Assembly (NCBI RefSeq): GCF_019039255.1
Contig: NZ_CP077062.1
Coordinates: forward strand, 2,170,001-2,234,000
Length of the DNA stretch: 64,000 nt
Direction: 5' to 3'
Source: Nocardioides panacis
GTDB taxonomy: Bacteria > Actinomycetota > Actinomycetes > Propionibacteriales > Nocardioidaceae
Shown here: piece by piece, positions 53,543 to 63,565 of the stretch
Numbering within the stretch: the first letter of the stretch is position 1
Layout: each line of letters opens with the position of its first letter
Made by a program: the position numbers and the translations under genes
The notes under the pieces: generated by a model
What the model saw: the letters and a program-made list of their open reading frames with translations, nothing else
Databases searched by the model: none
What the model was told of the DNA's origin: nothing

Positions 53543-56500
53543 GTGCTGCCTCTCCGCCTGATCGCTCTCGGCCTGACCGGGCTCCTCCTCGTCGCCACTC
53601 CTGCGTCGCCGTCGCTCCTCCTCGAACCTGCCGCGGCGTCGCGGACGGCCTGGACCGGGTCGGTGGACGCCACTGTCGTCGAGCCAGCCGCGGAGCCGCG
53701 CGTCACCGCGGGGAGCTCCGACGACGCGAAGCGCACCAAGCCGCTCGAGGTCCAGGTGCTCCCCGCGACCGAGCTGACGAAGCCCGCGAGCGGAGAGACG
53801 GCCGTACGTCGGCTCGGTGCCGACCTCGTCGATGTCGCGAAGGACAACGGCATGAGCGCGGCCCGGCTCCGCACCACGCTGCGCAACGACGGCACCCTCT
53901 GGGTGGCCCCGACCGGCCAGCTCTTCTTCAAGGAGCAGACGTCTTCCGGGGAGACCTTCGCCGGCGCCGAGGTCGCGCCCGCGTCGGCGCCGCTCGACCA
54001 GACCCTCGACCTGCACAGCCTGCCCGGCTCCAGTCACGTCATCTACCTGGACTTCGACGGCGTGGACATCTCCGCCACGAGCGCCTGGTCGAGCTGGGCT
54101 CACCTTGCGGAGGGCAGGTACGACGGATGGGACCCGATGAACGACGGCCCCGGCTTCTCCGAGCCCGAGCGCACTGCGATCCAGGAGATCTGGGCCCGCG
54201 TCGCCGAGGACTTCGCGCCCTTCGACGTGGACGTCACCACTGCCGACCCCGGTGACGACGCGCTGCGCGAGGACGGTAGCGGCGACACGGCGTTCGGGAC
54301 CCGCCTGGTGGTCACCGACAGCCTCGAGGCGCCAGCGACGCTGTGCGACAGCAACTGCGGCGGTGTCGCGTTGCTGAGCCAGATCGACCGGCCTTCCGAC
54401 GTCGTGGAGCCCGCCTGGGTCTTCGCCGCGCTCAACTCCCAGTCGCCCAAGGCGATCGCCGAGGCCGCCTCCCACGAGGTGGGTCACACCTTCGGGCTGA
54501 GGCACGACGGCATCGACGTCGGGGACGGGAACTGGAGCGAGTACTACACGGGTCACGGGACGTGGGCGCCGATCATGGGCAGCGCCTACGACGCGCCGGT
54601 CAGCCAGTGGTCCAACGGCTTCTACGACGGCGCCACCAACCCCGAGGACGACCTCGCGAAGATCGCCGCGATCGCAGGCAGGCGGACCGACGAGGGCGGC
54701 GACGGCTGGGGGTCGCCGCTGCGCGTCGCCGACGGCACGACGTACGTCACCGACTCCTCCGACGGCGACGTCTACCTGGTCGACGACTGCACCACCGGCG
54801 CCCGTGCGGCCGCGGTCACGACCGGCTTCGCAGCGAACCTCGACGTGCGCCTCACGCTTGCCCGACCCAGCGGCAACACCGCCTCCGTGCTCACGAGCGT
54901 CAACCCCCTGGTCACCAAGGTCGACGAGCGGGACGAGCGTCCCTGGTACGGCGAGAACGGCGCCTACCTCTCCTCCTCCAGCGCCAGCGGGCTCGACGCC
55001 TCGGTGGACGTCCCGGAGGGCGGCCCGTGGCTGCTCGAGGTCCGCGGCGACGAAGGCCTGACCGGTGAGAACGGGGCCAGCGACTACTTCTCCTACGGCA
55101 GCCTGGGCGCCTACCACCTGGCGGTCGAGGGCTGCAGCACCCCGAACGTCGCCCCCGGGCGCCCGACCGGACTCCAGCTCACCCCCTCCGGTGCCGACCT
55201 CGTCGCCACCTGGGCCGCACCGAGCAACGACGGCGGATCGCCGATCACGGGCTACCGGCTCACCCTCAACGGCCAGTCGGCGGTCGACCTGGCCGCGGAC
55301 GTCACCACCTACACCTTCCCCGGCGCTGCCACCCTCAACGCCACCGTGGCCGCGCGCGCGGTCAACGCCATCGGCACTGGCGCGCCAGCGACGGCGACCG
55401 TCAACCCCACCACCGTCCCGAGCCAGGTCACCGACGTCACGGTCGCGACCGAGGGTGTGACCTGCACCTTCGATGGCGGCAACGTCCAGCGTGGCATCCG
55501 GGTGGGTTGGCACGCCCCGGCCAGCAACGGTGGCGCGGCCGTCACGGGCTACGAGCTCCAGCAGCGGGCCGAGGACGGCCAGTGGTTCACGCTCTTCGAC
55601 TTCAAGCCCGCCCTCGGCGTCTCGACCTGCTTCAACCCGGTGGCGGGCGTGGTGTACGACTACCGCATCGTGGCCATCAACGCCAACGGACGCGGCGCGC
55701 CCTACGACTTCGAGGCCCTGCTCAAGGGCCCGCCGGCACGGATCGTCCCGACCGTCACCACCGACCGCGACGCTCGCACGGTGACCGCCACCTGGCAGAC
55801 GCCGTTCGACGGTGGTGAGCCGATCCAGCGGACGCTCCTCACCCTGGCCACCGGGAACTTCTCGCGGTCGGTGGACGTGACGGTGCCGGCGGGCACGACG
55901 TCGTACACCTTCACCGGGGTGAAGACCGGTCCCAAGCACCTGATGATCGCGGCCTCCAACATCTGGGGGCCGAGCGACACGGCGTCGCACGGACGCAACG
56001 TCAACGACGTGCCCTTCACGATGCCGCCGATCTCGCCCGACCCGGGGCCGGTCAACGGCAACGGCATCCGGGCGACCGTGCTCACCAAGAACGTCAGCGC
56101 CAACACCGGCTCGCTGCGGATCTCCTGGCCCGCGGTGGTCCCGACGGACCCGGTGCACGACCCGATTCTGTGGTACGACGTCTGCGTCGACGTCATCGGT
56201 GAGATCTACCTGCCCGGCGGCGCGATCTTCGGCGACGGCACGACCCGCGGGACGGACCTCTGCTACGACCGCACGACGGTCGCGCTCACCGCCGACGCGA
56301 CCGACCAGCCCTACATCGACCTGACCGGCCTCTCGATCGGCGACCACTACGTGACGATCACGCCGGTCAACCCGGGTGGCCCGGCCTTCTTGCCGGCGAT
56401 GCGGCAGGTCAACTTCGACCCCACGGCCATCACCTGCCCGACCTCGTACGCCGTCAGCAACGGGCAGCTCACCTGGACGTGGGAGTGGAGCACGCCCAAC

Positions 56501-57169
56501 GTCAACTACTGGGACGTACGTGCCCGGCAACTGCCCGAGTCGGCGTGGACCGTGTGGGCCGCCGGCCTGCCCTACTACCAGACCGACATCTACCAGCGTC
56601 CCGTCGCCGCCGGCCAGTGGGAGATCGAGGTGACCGCCCACCTGCGCAACGGCCAGGTCGGCGCTCCCGTCGTCTGCGCCGTGACGGTGCCCGAACCCGG
56701 CGTGCCGCCCACCGACCCGCCGACCGATCCACCCACGGACCCGCCGATGGACCCGCCCACCACCACTACTCCGCCTCCGATCACTACCCCGCCTACCACC
56801 ACTACTCCGCCGCCTACCACCCCGGCGCCGCCGACCGTCCCCGCTCCCCCGCCGGTCGTGCGGAAGGCGCCCGGAGCGCCCGCCGCCCCCGGCGCCAAGC
56901 CGGGCAACAAGGGTGGCGCGACGACCGTCAGCCTGAAGTGGTCCGCACCGGCTTCAGCCGGGTCCAGCGCGGTCACCGCCTACGAGGTGATCGTCTACAA
57001 GCAGAGGGGCGGCAAGTGGGTCGTGGCGAGCCGCAAGAGCGTCGCGGCGAGCACGCGGACCCTGGCGCTGAAGCTGAAGACCGGCAGCTACAAGTTCGCC
57101 GTCCGGGCGAAGAGCGCCGTCGGCTGGGGCTCACCGAGCGCCATGTCGAAGGCGGCCAAGCCCCGCTGA
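53543..57169 (+). CDS. Secreted metzincin-like metalloprotease with fibronectin III domains
   Basis: This is a 1208-residue exported protein. A signal peptide (LRLIALGLTGLLLVATPASP) starts at a GTG. The protease region has HEVGHTFGLRHDG at residues 311-323 (HExxHxxGxxHD) and the Met-turn APIMGS. FnIII-type domains follow from about 540 (APGRPTGLQLTPSGADLVAT). A Pro/Thr linker (about 1053-1105) precedes a final FnIII domain. It has no sortase signal, so it is probably released. It may degrade extracellular protein or bind a polymer. Confidence 0.88.
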   Translation: MLPLRLIALGLTGLLLVATPASPSLLLEPAAASRTAWTGSVDATVVEPAAEPRVTAGSSDDAKRTKPLEVQVLPATELTKPASGETAVRRLGADLVDVAKDNGMSAARLRTTLRNDGTLWVAPTGQLFFKEQTSSGETFAGAEVAPASAPLDQTLDLHSLPGSSHVIYLDFDGVDISATSAWSSWAHLAEGRYDGWDPMNDGPGFSEPERTAIQEIWARVAEDFAPFDVDVTTADPGDDALREDGSGDTAFGTRLVVTDSLEAPATLCDSNCGGVALLSQIDRPSDVVEPAWVFAALNSQSPKAIAEAASHEVGHTFGLRHDGIDVGDGNWSEYYTGHGTWAPIMGSAYDAPVSQWSNGFYDGATNPEDDLAKIAAIAGRRTDEGGDGWGSPLRVADGTTYVTDSSDGDVYLVDDCTTGARAAAVTTGFAANLDVRLTLARPSGNTASVLTSVNPLVTKVDERDERPWYGENGAYLSSSSASGLDASVDVPEGGPWLLEVRGDEGLTGENGASDYFSYGSLGAYHLAVEGCSTPNVAPGRPTGLQLTPSGADLVATWAAPSNDGGSPITGYRLTLNGQSAVDLAADVTTYTFPGAATLNATVAARAVNAIGTGAPATATVNPTTVPSQVTDVTVATEGVTCTFDGGNVQRGIRVGWHAPASNGGAAVTGYELQQRAEDGQWFTLFDFKPALGVSTCFNPVAGVVYDYRIVAINANGRGAPYDFEALLKGPPARIVPTVTTDRDARTVTATWQTPFDGGEPIQRTLLTLATGNFSRSVDVTVPAGTTSYTFTGVKTGPKHLMIAASNIWGPSDTASHGRNVNDVPFTMPPISPDPGPVNGNGIRATVLTKNVSANTGSLRISWPAVVPTDPVHDPILWYDVCVDVIGEIYLPGGAIFGDGTTRGTDLCYDRTTVALTADATDQPYIDLTGLSIGDHYVTITPVNPGGPAFLPAMRQVNFDPTAITCPTSYAVSNGQLTWTWEWSTPNVNYWDVRARQLPESAWTVWAAGLPYYQTDIYQRPVAAGQWEIEVTAHLRNGQVGAPVVCAVTVPEPGVPPTDPPTDPPTDPPMDPPTTTTPPPITTPPTTTTPPPTTPAPPTVPAPPPVVRKAPGAPAAPGAKPGNKGGATTVSLKWSAPASAGSSAVTAYEVIVYKQRGGKWVVASRKSVAASTRTLALKLKTGSYKFAVRAKSAVGWGSPSAMSKAAKPR

Positions 57170-57174
57170 GCTGA

Positions 57175-57690
57175 TCAATCACACCGCGTCGCCGGCGCAG
57201 CGGAAGCCGATGTTGCCCAAGGACGACTCGGCGTGTTCGACGAGCGCGCGACGACGCGGTAGCGGTTGCAGTAGCTGTCGTGGCAGAGGCACGACCCACC
57301 ACGCATGACCCGGCGCACCTGGGCGTGGTCCGCGCCTGACGGCTCTACAGCGATCGGGTCGACGAGCCTGTCCGCGCCCGCGCGGTCGGCATCGTCGGTC
57401 TCGCGGAGCGCGGCCGTGGCACCTCTCCCAGACGTTGCCGACGTCGTCGAGGGTGTTGCGCTGGGGAACTCGCCCTGACAGATGTTGCAGCGCCACGAGA
57501 CGTGGACGACGGGGTGGCTCTGCAGGTCGGCGACGCCCGAGCGCGGACCCGCCGGGTGGCGCCAGTCCGGGGCCACGCACCGCCCGCCACCAGCACGCCG
57601 GCGGCACCCCGGAGGATGTCGGCAGGAGCGGCGTCGACGGCGAGGTGGAACACCGCTGACACGCGGTCGCGCGCCGGTGACGGACGCTGT
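57175..57690 (-). pseudogene. Formylglycine-generating enzyme (SUMF1-like) remnant
   Basis: Pieces of the family lie in different frames: HPVVHVSW, then ICQGEFP, NTLDDVGNVWE, and the active-site block RVMRGGSCLCHDSYCNRYRV with both catalytic cysteines, ending LGNIGFRCAGDA. At least two or three slips are needed to join them, none at a clear homopolymer, so this looks truly decayed. No sulfatase gene is in the window. Confidence 0.75.
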
Positions 57691-57870
57691 CGCCTTCACG
57701 AAGGCAGCGACCGCGCAGTGGTCACGGCCTTGGGCCTGGTCGGACACTCCGGCAACGCTGCCGACACGACCTCGCGTCTGTCCGGTTCCACCGAGCACCC
57801 GGACGGGTCACCCACGTTCGCAACCACAGTGCGGAGATCGACCGCGGGCCCGCTAGCTCGCGGCCGACGT

Positions 57871-59190
57871 TCAGGCGAGGGGTGCGCTGACGCGTTCGGG
57901 ATCCGCACCGTGCTGGCTGTTGCGGTCCCTTCCGTGCCCTCCGTGCCAGTCCAGGCACAAGATGGTCGCGTCGTCACTGAGCTTGTTGCCGGTTTCTTCC
58001 AGGACCCGGTCGGCCAGCTCTCGGACTGCCTCTCTGGGGTGCAGCGCCCTGGTCTCGATGATCGCGGCGGCGAGGTCGAGCCCGACAGCGTTTCGTTCGA
58101 CCATGCCGTCGGTGACCAGCACCAGCCGGTCGCCGGGCTGGAGGTCGACTCGGCTTGCGCGGTAAGTCGTGTCACCGAACAGGCCGAGCGGAAGGTGCAC
58201 CGAGAGACTCAACGGCACGGGGCGCGACTCCCGAACCAGGTAAGGCGCAACGTGGCCGGCATTGACGAGCTCCGCCGAGCCGGTGCGCAGGTCCACACGG
58301 CCAATCAAACCGGTGACGAAGTCATCGAGCCCGGTGGCAGCGGCGTGATCGACCAGTGCCTGGTTGGCCGAGGTGACTTGTTCCAGCAGCGACGCGCCCG
58401 CGTTGCGCGCGTTTCGCAGGCTGCCCACGCACAGCGTCGCGGTCAGGGCGGCGGCCACCCCGTGACCCATCGCGTCGGTCAGCGAAAGGTGCAAGACGTT
58501 GCGCGCCAGGTTGAAGTCGAAGGTGTCGCCGGCGATGTCGGCCGCCGGCTCCAACCAACCAGCCAGGGTGAAGGATCCGGCCTCGCAGGTCTGCGGGCCT
58601 GGAAGCAGCCGGTGCTGGATCTCCGCCGACAGGCTCAGCGGACGGGTGCGTTGCCCCCACTCATACAGGTCCGTGTGGCGCCGGTTCGCGATCACGACGA
58701 ACGCCAGCACGTTTGCCAGCCGCGCGATCTCTGTCAGGTCCGCGGCGTCCGGGCGGGCGGGCACCGTCAGTTCCAGGACGCCGATGGCTTCTCCACGCTC
58801 GGTCACCGGTGCGAGCACCAGCCACTGTCCGCCCCCATCGGACGCGGCACGCGTCGGTTCTGGGCCCACGACCTGCACCTGCTGGATGCGGATTGTCTGC
58901 TCGGCCGGTCCACCGTCGAACGGCAGGACCGTCGCGGACTCCTTGAGGACCCGACGCTCCTCGGGCCGGGCCGGGACGCGCAGGCCGGTGCCGTCGGGGG
59001 TGGACAACTCGATGTGCGCCAGACGCACCAAGGCGCGGCCCGACAGGTCGGCGATGAGGAAGGAGACCTTGGTGGCGCCGAGCGCCCGGCCGAGCTCCCG
59101 GGTGACGGTCTCGACGGCCTCGACTGGTGATGCTGCTTCGGCGGCATCCAATGCGCTGTCCGCGGCGTGGAGCCCCGCCTGCTGAGTCAT
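57871..59190 (-). CDS. PP2C-type serine phosphatase with GAF-like domain (RsbU/SpoIIE family)
   Basis: This 439-residue protein probably dephosphorylates an anti-anti-sigma factor. Residues 20-165 are GAF-like (SFLIADLSGRALVRLAHIEL). The phosphatase domain (about 190-420) has PAADIAGDTFDF, LSLTDAMGHGVAAAL and DRLVLVTDGMVERNA, with metal-binding aspartates. A STAS protein with a phosphorylatable Ser lies 0.7 kb upstream on the same strand, so the two could form one stress-signalling module, although a nucleotidyltransferase lies between. Confidence 0.93.
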   Translation of the reverse strand: MTQQAGLHAADSALDAAEAASPVEAVETVTRELGRALGATKVSFLIADLSGRALVRLAHIELSTPDGTGLRVPARPEERRVLKESATVLPFDGGPAEQTIRIQQVQVVGPEPTRAASDGGGQWLVLAPVTERGEAIGVLELTVPARPDAADLTEIARLANVLAFVVIANRRHTDLYEWGQRTRPLSLSAEIQHRLLPGPQTCEAGSFTLAGWLEPAADIAGDTFDFNLARNVLHLSLTDAMGHGVAAALTATLCVGSLRNARNAGASLLEQVTSANQALVDHAAATGLDDFVTGLIGRVDLRTGSAELVNAGHVAPYLVRESRPVPLSLSVHLPLGLFGDTTYRASRVDLQPGDRLVLVTDGMVERNAVGLDLAAAIIETRALHPREAVRELADRVLEETGNKLSDDATILCLDWHGGHGRDRNSQHGADPERVSAPLA

Positions 59191-59340
59191 CCTTGGAGCA
59201 TAAGTCCCCGCGACGCCGGCATGACCCCGAAGTTGAGGCGCCTGCTCTTGCCATCACGGGTAGCTCCTGGTCGACTACAGCCCGCCCAGGTGGCGCTCTT
59301 CTTGAGCGGCTGGATCGGTCTCCCGCGTCCGACTCAGCTC

Positions 59341-59803
59341 CTAGCGGTGACCGCGTCTGCCGGGCAGGGCCGCTTGTCTTTCGGTGAGCGACCACCGTTC
59401 GAGATCGGCCAGAAGATGGCGGTTGCGCGGCCACATCTCGCCAACTACGCGTCGCCGGGATCGGTTCGTCCGCCGCGACCACGGCTGCGAGGTGGCTGCG
59501 ATCGAGGGCCAGGACCTCCAGACAGTTCCCCGTCCAGGCCAGCACCCGGTCCTCGAGCAGCTGGAGCTGCGCCTCCCACCGGCCCTCCACCCGGTCATAC
59601 CCATCGGGCATCACCACGAACAGGTCGATGTCACTGCCCACGGTGCCGTCATGGCGCGCGAAGGAGCCGAAGAGCGCGGCGTGCTGGGGCGCGGGAACCA
59701 GGGCGGCGACAGCGCCGGCGAGCCGTGTCCGCAGCTCGCGTCGGACCGCGACGGCCGCCAGCATCGCGGAGGTCAGCAGGTGCTCGCAGCGCATAGGTCG
59801 CAC
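59341..59803 (-). CDS. Minimal nucleotidyltransferase (MNT type), C-terminus frameshifted as read
   Basis: This is a small pol-beta-fold protein. The active-site motif is ALFGSFARHDGTVGSDIDLF (GS-x9-D-x-D). About 150 residues are visible. In the reading frame of the start it runs on into the RsbU gene. In the next frame it ends with RNRHLLADLERWSLTERQA at 59341, which looks like the natural end. MNT proteins are often antitoxins of HEPN toxins, but no HEPN partner is seen here. Confidence 0.7.
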
Positions 59804-59922
59804 GCGTTCTCGCAGCGACAGGTCAGCCGCGGCATCCCTGACCTGGCGCCAAGCGTGGTGGCGAAGCAGGCGGACTGTTCGGTCGGTCCAATCACCGTCA
59901 GTCCGGCGGAGCTGTGAAGTCC

Positions 59923-60249
59923 CTACTCGATCCCAGTGGCGACGAGGTCCATCACCTTGCGCACGATCGGCTGCACGTCACGTATCTGCACGGCGCATCC
60001 GGCTGCCCTGGCTCGATTCTCGAAGCGAACGAGGTGTGCGCTGCCTGCGCTGTCACAAAAGGTGAGCTGACGCAGGTCGAGATGCACCAGCCTCGCACGA
60101 GCGACATCGATGTTCGCTAGGCAGCTCTGCAACTGATCACGGTTGACGAGGTCAACCTCTCCGCCGATGACGATCGACATCACCTCGTCCTCGGACGTGA
60201 CCATGACGGTGAGGGAACCCATGTCACCGCGAGCTCGGGGCGCGTTCAA
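59923..60249 (-). CDS. STAS-domain anti-anti-sigma factor
   Basis: This is a 108-residue STAS protein. The phosphorylation site is LTFCDSAGSAHLV (Ser in DSAG). I chose the TTG start at 60249 because a strong AGGAGG site lies seven bases upstream; the usual ATG at 60222 has no ribosome site. It probably binds an anti-sigma kinase and is regulated by phosphorylation, with RsbU-like phosphatase at 57871 as the likely partner. Confidence 0.88.
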   Translation of the reverse strand: MNAPRARGDMGSLTVMVTSEDEVMSIVIGGEVDLVNRDQLQSCLANIDVARARLVHLDLRQLTFCDSAGSAHLVRFENRARAAGCAVQIRDVQPIVRKVMDLVATGIE

Positions 60250-60369
60250 ATGTTTTCCTCCTACAAGTGAATCTAGCCCCGAATCCGTACTGACGAACCG
60301 GCCCATGTGGGCCCCCCCGTCGCGCACAAACGGCACCCGGAAGTGCCGAATCGGGAGTCATCGGTGCTA

Positions 60370-60560
60370 TGGACGAAGCTCCGATGCCGGGTCGACCTGC
60401 ACCTGCTCCAACGCGTCGCCGGCCACCAGGATCCCGCGGTCACCGCGGGCTACCTGCCTCCCGACACGACAGCGGTGCTGGCCGCCGGAAGCGCCTTCTC
60501 CCTTTGGTGGTCCGGAATTGGTCCGGAGGACGTCTCCGGCTCCCTCCCCGCAGACCGGTC
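60370..60560 (+). pseudogene. Tyrosine recombinase (phage integrase) C-terminal remnant
   Basis: The frame reads VDLHLLQRVAGHQDPAVTAGY, the AGH...TxxY end of site-specific tyrosine recombinases with the catalytic Tyr. The N-terminal two thirds are missing. It lies just past the 3' end of tRNA-Pro and its terminator, the usual place for a tRNA-targeting integrase. It shows that an element once integrated here. Confidence 0.65.
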
Positions 60561-60572
60561 TCCGGGGAGCAC

Positions 60573-60612
60573 CAAAAAGGGCCCTGACCTGCCGAAACAG
60601 ATCAGGGCCCCT
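60573..60612 (-). terminator. Rho-independent terminator of tRNA-Pro
   Basis: On the minus strand GGGCCCTGATC pairs with GGTCAGGGCCC, with a loop around TGTTTCGGCA, followed by a TTTTTGG tract. It begins six bases past the tRNA 3' end. Confidence 0.85.
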
Positions 60613-60617
60613 CGCGG

Positions 60618-60691
60618 TCGGGCTGACAGGATTTGAACCTGCGACCCCCTGACCCCCAGTCAGGTGCGCTACCAAGCTGCGCTACAGCCCG
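60618..60691 (-). tRNA. tRNA-Pro (GGG)
   Basis: The minus strand folds as a cloverleaf. The acceptor stem is CGGGCTG/CAGCCCG with discriminator A. The anticodon stem CCTGA/TCAGG holds the loop CTGGGGG, anticodon GGG. The T-loop is GTTCAAATC. The 3' CCA is not encoded as a clean triplet. The recombinase remnant lies beyond its 3' end. Confidence 0.93.
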
Positions 60692-60878
60692 ATGCCCGCC
60701 GGATGGTGATGCTCAACCTGCGGGCGGCAGAACCTTACCGCAGCGACCGGGTGTACTCGAACCCGGCCGTCCTCAGGAAGTTCTTCGTGCTCGCAAAGGG
60801 CGTGCATCGACATCTCACAGGGTTCTCTCCGGAAACCCCGGTTGTCTGGGATCACCGCGACCGATCCCCGGAGGAACC

Positions 60879-62192
60879 ATGACCGACCAGTACCCCAGCC
60901 CCCAGCCCTACGGCCCGTTCCCGCAGCCGCCGTCCGGACAGACCCCTCCCCCGGCCCCCGGCCGGCCGCATCGCGCCCGTCGGCTGCTGGCCACGGTCAC
61001 CGCCACCGCGCTGGTCGCCGGCGTCGGCGGCGTGGGCGCCGGCTACGCCCTCGGCCACGGTTTCTCCCGGGGCTCGACGCAGACCGCGTCGGGCACCAAC
61101 GGCCAGAGCAACGTGTCCACCGACGGCTCGGGCGGCATCACCACGATCCCCGGCAACGGTGGCTGGACCTGGTCCGGCGGCTCGGGCGGCATCACCGTGC
61201 CGACCGACCCCTACGCAGACCCCTACGGCGACTCGGGTGGCGGCACGGGCAGCGACCCGTCCACGCAGACCCCGGGCTCCTCGACCGACACCACCGCGAA
61301 GGCGTCCGGCTCGCAGCTGACCGGCCTGGTGCGGATCGTCTCGCAGATGAAGTACGACGGCGGCCGGGCGGCCGGGACCGGCATGGTGCTGACCTCCGAC
61401 GGCGAGGTCGTCACCAACCACCACGTGGTCGCGGGTGCCACATCGGTGAAGGTCAAGGTGATGAGCACCGGCACGACGTACACCGCGAAGGTGGTCGGCA
61501 CCGACACCAAGGACGACGTCGCGGTGCTGCAGCTGGTCGGTGCCTCCGGGCTGAGCACGGTGACGCCGGACACGGACGGGATCGGCGTGGGCGACGCGGT
61601 GACCGCGGTCGGTGACGCGAACGGCACGGTCGGCTACCTGAGCGCCGCCACCGGTAGCGTGGTCGCGAAGAACCAGACGATCACCACCCAGAGCGAGGCC
61701 AACGTCGCCGGCCAGCGGCTCAGCGGGCTGCTGCAGATCAGCTCCGACGTGATCAGCGGCGACTCCGGCGGCGCGACGTACGACGCGGACGGCCAGGTCG
61801 TGGGCATGACCACCGCGGCGTCCAGCGGCAGCAGCGACGTGGTCGGCTACGCGGTCCCGATCGCCAAGGTGCTGCGGATCGCCGCCGACCTGGACAGCGG
61901 GGTCGCGAAGGCGCGCTACGACTACGGCTACCCGGCGTTCCTCGGGATCGCCCTCGGGCAGACCAGCACCACGGTGCAGGGCGTCTTCAAGTCCACGCCG
62001 GCCGCCGCGGCCGGGATCGCCGCGGGCGACACGGTCACCGCGATCGACGGCACCCCGGTGAGCACCTCGACCGAGCTGCGCAGTGCGGTCTCGGCGCACT
62101 CCCCCGGCGAGTCGGTCAGCGTGACCTGGACCGACGCGTCCGGCGCGTCGCACACCCGCAGCCTGACCCTGGTCGACGGCCCGGTGGCGTAG
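60879..62192 (+). CDS. HtrA/DegP-like membrane-anchored serine protease with PDZ domain
   Basis: This is a 437-residue protease. A short Pro-rich cytoplasmic N-terminus is followed by one membrane helix (ATVTATALVAGVGGVGAGYA) and a Gly/Ser-rich linker to about residue 140. The catalytic triad is visible: His in VTNHHVV (near 181-182), Asp in KDDVAVLQLV and Ser296 in GDSGGATYD. A PDZ domain follows from about 350 (AAAAGIAAGDTVTAIDGTPV). It should act outside the membrane on misfolded proteins. It is convergent with der. Confidence 0.92.
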   Translation: MTDQYPSPQPYGPFPQPPSGQTPPPAPGRPHRARRLLATVTATALVAGVGGVGAGYALGHGFSRGSTQTASGTNGQSNVSTDGSGGITTIPGNGGWTWSGGSGGITVPTDPYADPYGDSGGGTGSDPSTQTPGSSTDTTAKASGSQLTGLVRIVSQMKYDGGRAAGTGMVLTSDGEVVTNHHVVAGATSVKVKVMSTGTTYTAKVVGTDTKDDVAVLQLVGASGLSTVTPDTDGIGVGDAVTAVGDANGTVGYLSAATGSVVAKNQTITTQSEANVAGQRLSGLLQISSDVISGDSGGATYDADGQVVGMTTAASSGSSDVVGYAVPIAKVLRIAADLDSGVAKARYDYGYPAFLGIALGQTSTTVQGVFKSTPAAAAGIAAGDTVTAIDGTPVSTSTELRSAVSAHSPGESVSVTWTDASGASHTRSLTLVDGPVA

Positions 62193-62212
62193 CCCTCACC
62201 CGACGTCGGACG

Positions 62213-63565
62213 TCAGCGGCGCTTGCGCTTCTCGCGCGGGCGCTGCTGCACGTGCACGGGGCTGCCGATGAAGCCGAACTCCTCGCGCAGCCGGCGCTCG
62301 ACGTAGCGGAGGTAGGACGCCTCCAGCAGGGCGCTGGTGAACAGCACGAACGTGGGGGGCTCGGTGGCGGCCTGCGTGCCGAACAGGATCTTCGGCTGCT
62401 TGCCGCCGCGGACCGGGTGCGGGTGCTCGGCGACGAGCCGGCCCAGGAACGAGTTCAGGGCGCCGGTGCCGACGCGAGTCGACCAGCCCTGGAGGGCCGC
62501 GTCCAGCGCCGGGACCAGCCGGTCCACGTGCCAGCCGGTCTTCGCGGTGATGTTGATGCGCGGGGCCCACTGGACCCGGACCAGGTCGCGCTCCACCTCG
62601 CGGTCGAGGTAGTAGCGGCGCTCCTCGTCGACGAGGTCCCACTTGTTGAACGCGATCACCAGGGCGCGGCCGGCCTCGGCCACGGCGGTGATGATCCGCA
62701 GGTCCTGCTCGGAGACCGGGTTGGAGCCGTCCACGACCATCACGCACACCTCGGCCCGCTCGATCGCGGTGTTGGTGCGCAGGCTGGCGTAGTACTCGTG
62801 GCCCGACGCCTCCTTGATCCGCTTGCGGACGCCGGCGGTGTCGATGAACCGCCAGACGCGGCCGCCGAGCTCGACGAGCTCGTCGACCGGGTCGACGGTG
62901 GTCCCGGCGGCGTCGTCGACGACCGCGCGGTCCTGCTTGGCGAGCTTGTTCAGCAGCGAGGACTTGCCGACGTTCGGGCGGCCGACGATCGCGACCCGGC
63001 GCGGGCCGCCGACGACCCCGAACGTCTCGGGCGGGGGCTCCGGCAGCGCCGCCAGGATCGCGTCGAGCATGTCGCCCGAGCCGCGGCCGTGCAGCGCGGA
63101 GACCATCTGCGGCTCGCCGAGCCCGAGGTTCCACAGCCCGTGGGCCTGCGCCTCGGCGCGCTGGTCGTCGACCTTGTTGGCGGCGAGGATCACCGGCTTG
63201 CCGGACTTGCGGAGGATCTTCACGACGGCCTCGTCGGCGTCGGTGATCCCGACGTTCGCGTCGACCACGAACAGCGTCGCGTCGGCGATCTGCACGGCGA
63301 CCTCGGCTTGCGCGGCGATCCGCTCCGCGAGACCGCGGGCGTCCGGGTCCCAGCCGCCGGTGTCGACGACGGTGAACGCGCGGCCGTTCCAAGTCGCGTC
63401 GTAGTAGACGCGGTCACGGGTCACGCCGGGGACGTCCTGCACGACCGCCTCGCGGCGGCCGATCATCCGGTTGACCAGCGTGGACTTGCCGACGTTGGGG
63501 CGTCCCACGACGGCCAGGATCGGCACGACGGCAGGGGCGTCGGTGTGGTCGAACTCGGTGGTCAT
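62213..63565 (-). CDS. der: Ribosome biogenesis GTPase Der (EngA)
   Basis: This essential tandem GTPase for 50S assembly has 450 residues. The first G domain is [16 protein letters not shown] with [14 protein letters not shown] and [10 protein letters not shown]. The second is [17 protein letters not shown] with [13 protein letters not shown] and IDTAGVRK. The C-terminal KH-like domain ends RPREKRKRR. It lies 259 bases downstream of cmk, the usual actinobacterial order. Confidence 0.97.
   Translation of the reverse strand: MTTEFDHTDAPAVVPILAVVGRPNVGKSTLVNRMIGRREAVVQDVPGVTRDRVYYDATWNGRAFTVVDTGGWDPDARGLAERIAAQAEVAVQIADATLFVVDANVGITDADEAVVKILRKSGKPVILAANKVDDQRAEAQAHGLWNLGLGEPQMVSALHGRGSGDMLDAILAALPEPPPETFGVVGGPRRVAIVGRPNVGKSSLLNKLAKQDRAVVDDAAGTTVDPVDELVELGGRVWRFIDTAGVRKRIKEASGHEYYASLRTNTAIERAEVCVMVVDGSNPVSEQDLRIITAVAEAGRALVIAFNKWDLVDEERRYYLDREVERDLVRVQWAPRINITAKTGWHVDRLVPALDAALQGWSTRVGTGALNSFLGRLVAEHPHPVRGGKQPKILFGTQAATEPPTFVLFTSALLEASYLRYVERRLREEFGFIGSPVHVQQRPREKRKRR

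Noticed and set aside
53468-56641. 1057-residue open frame on the minus strand
   Set aside because: It is the complement of the secreted protease gene, Arg/Gly/Val-rich with no motifs; open only because of high GC.
56704-56860. Short tandem repeats, CRISPR-like at first sight
   Set aside because: They encode an in-frame Pro/Thr linker (PTDPPTDPP type) inside the protease; there are no spacers.
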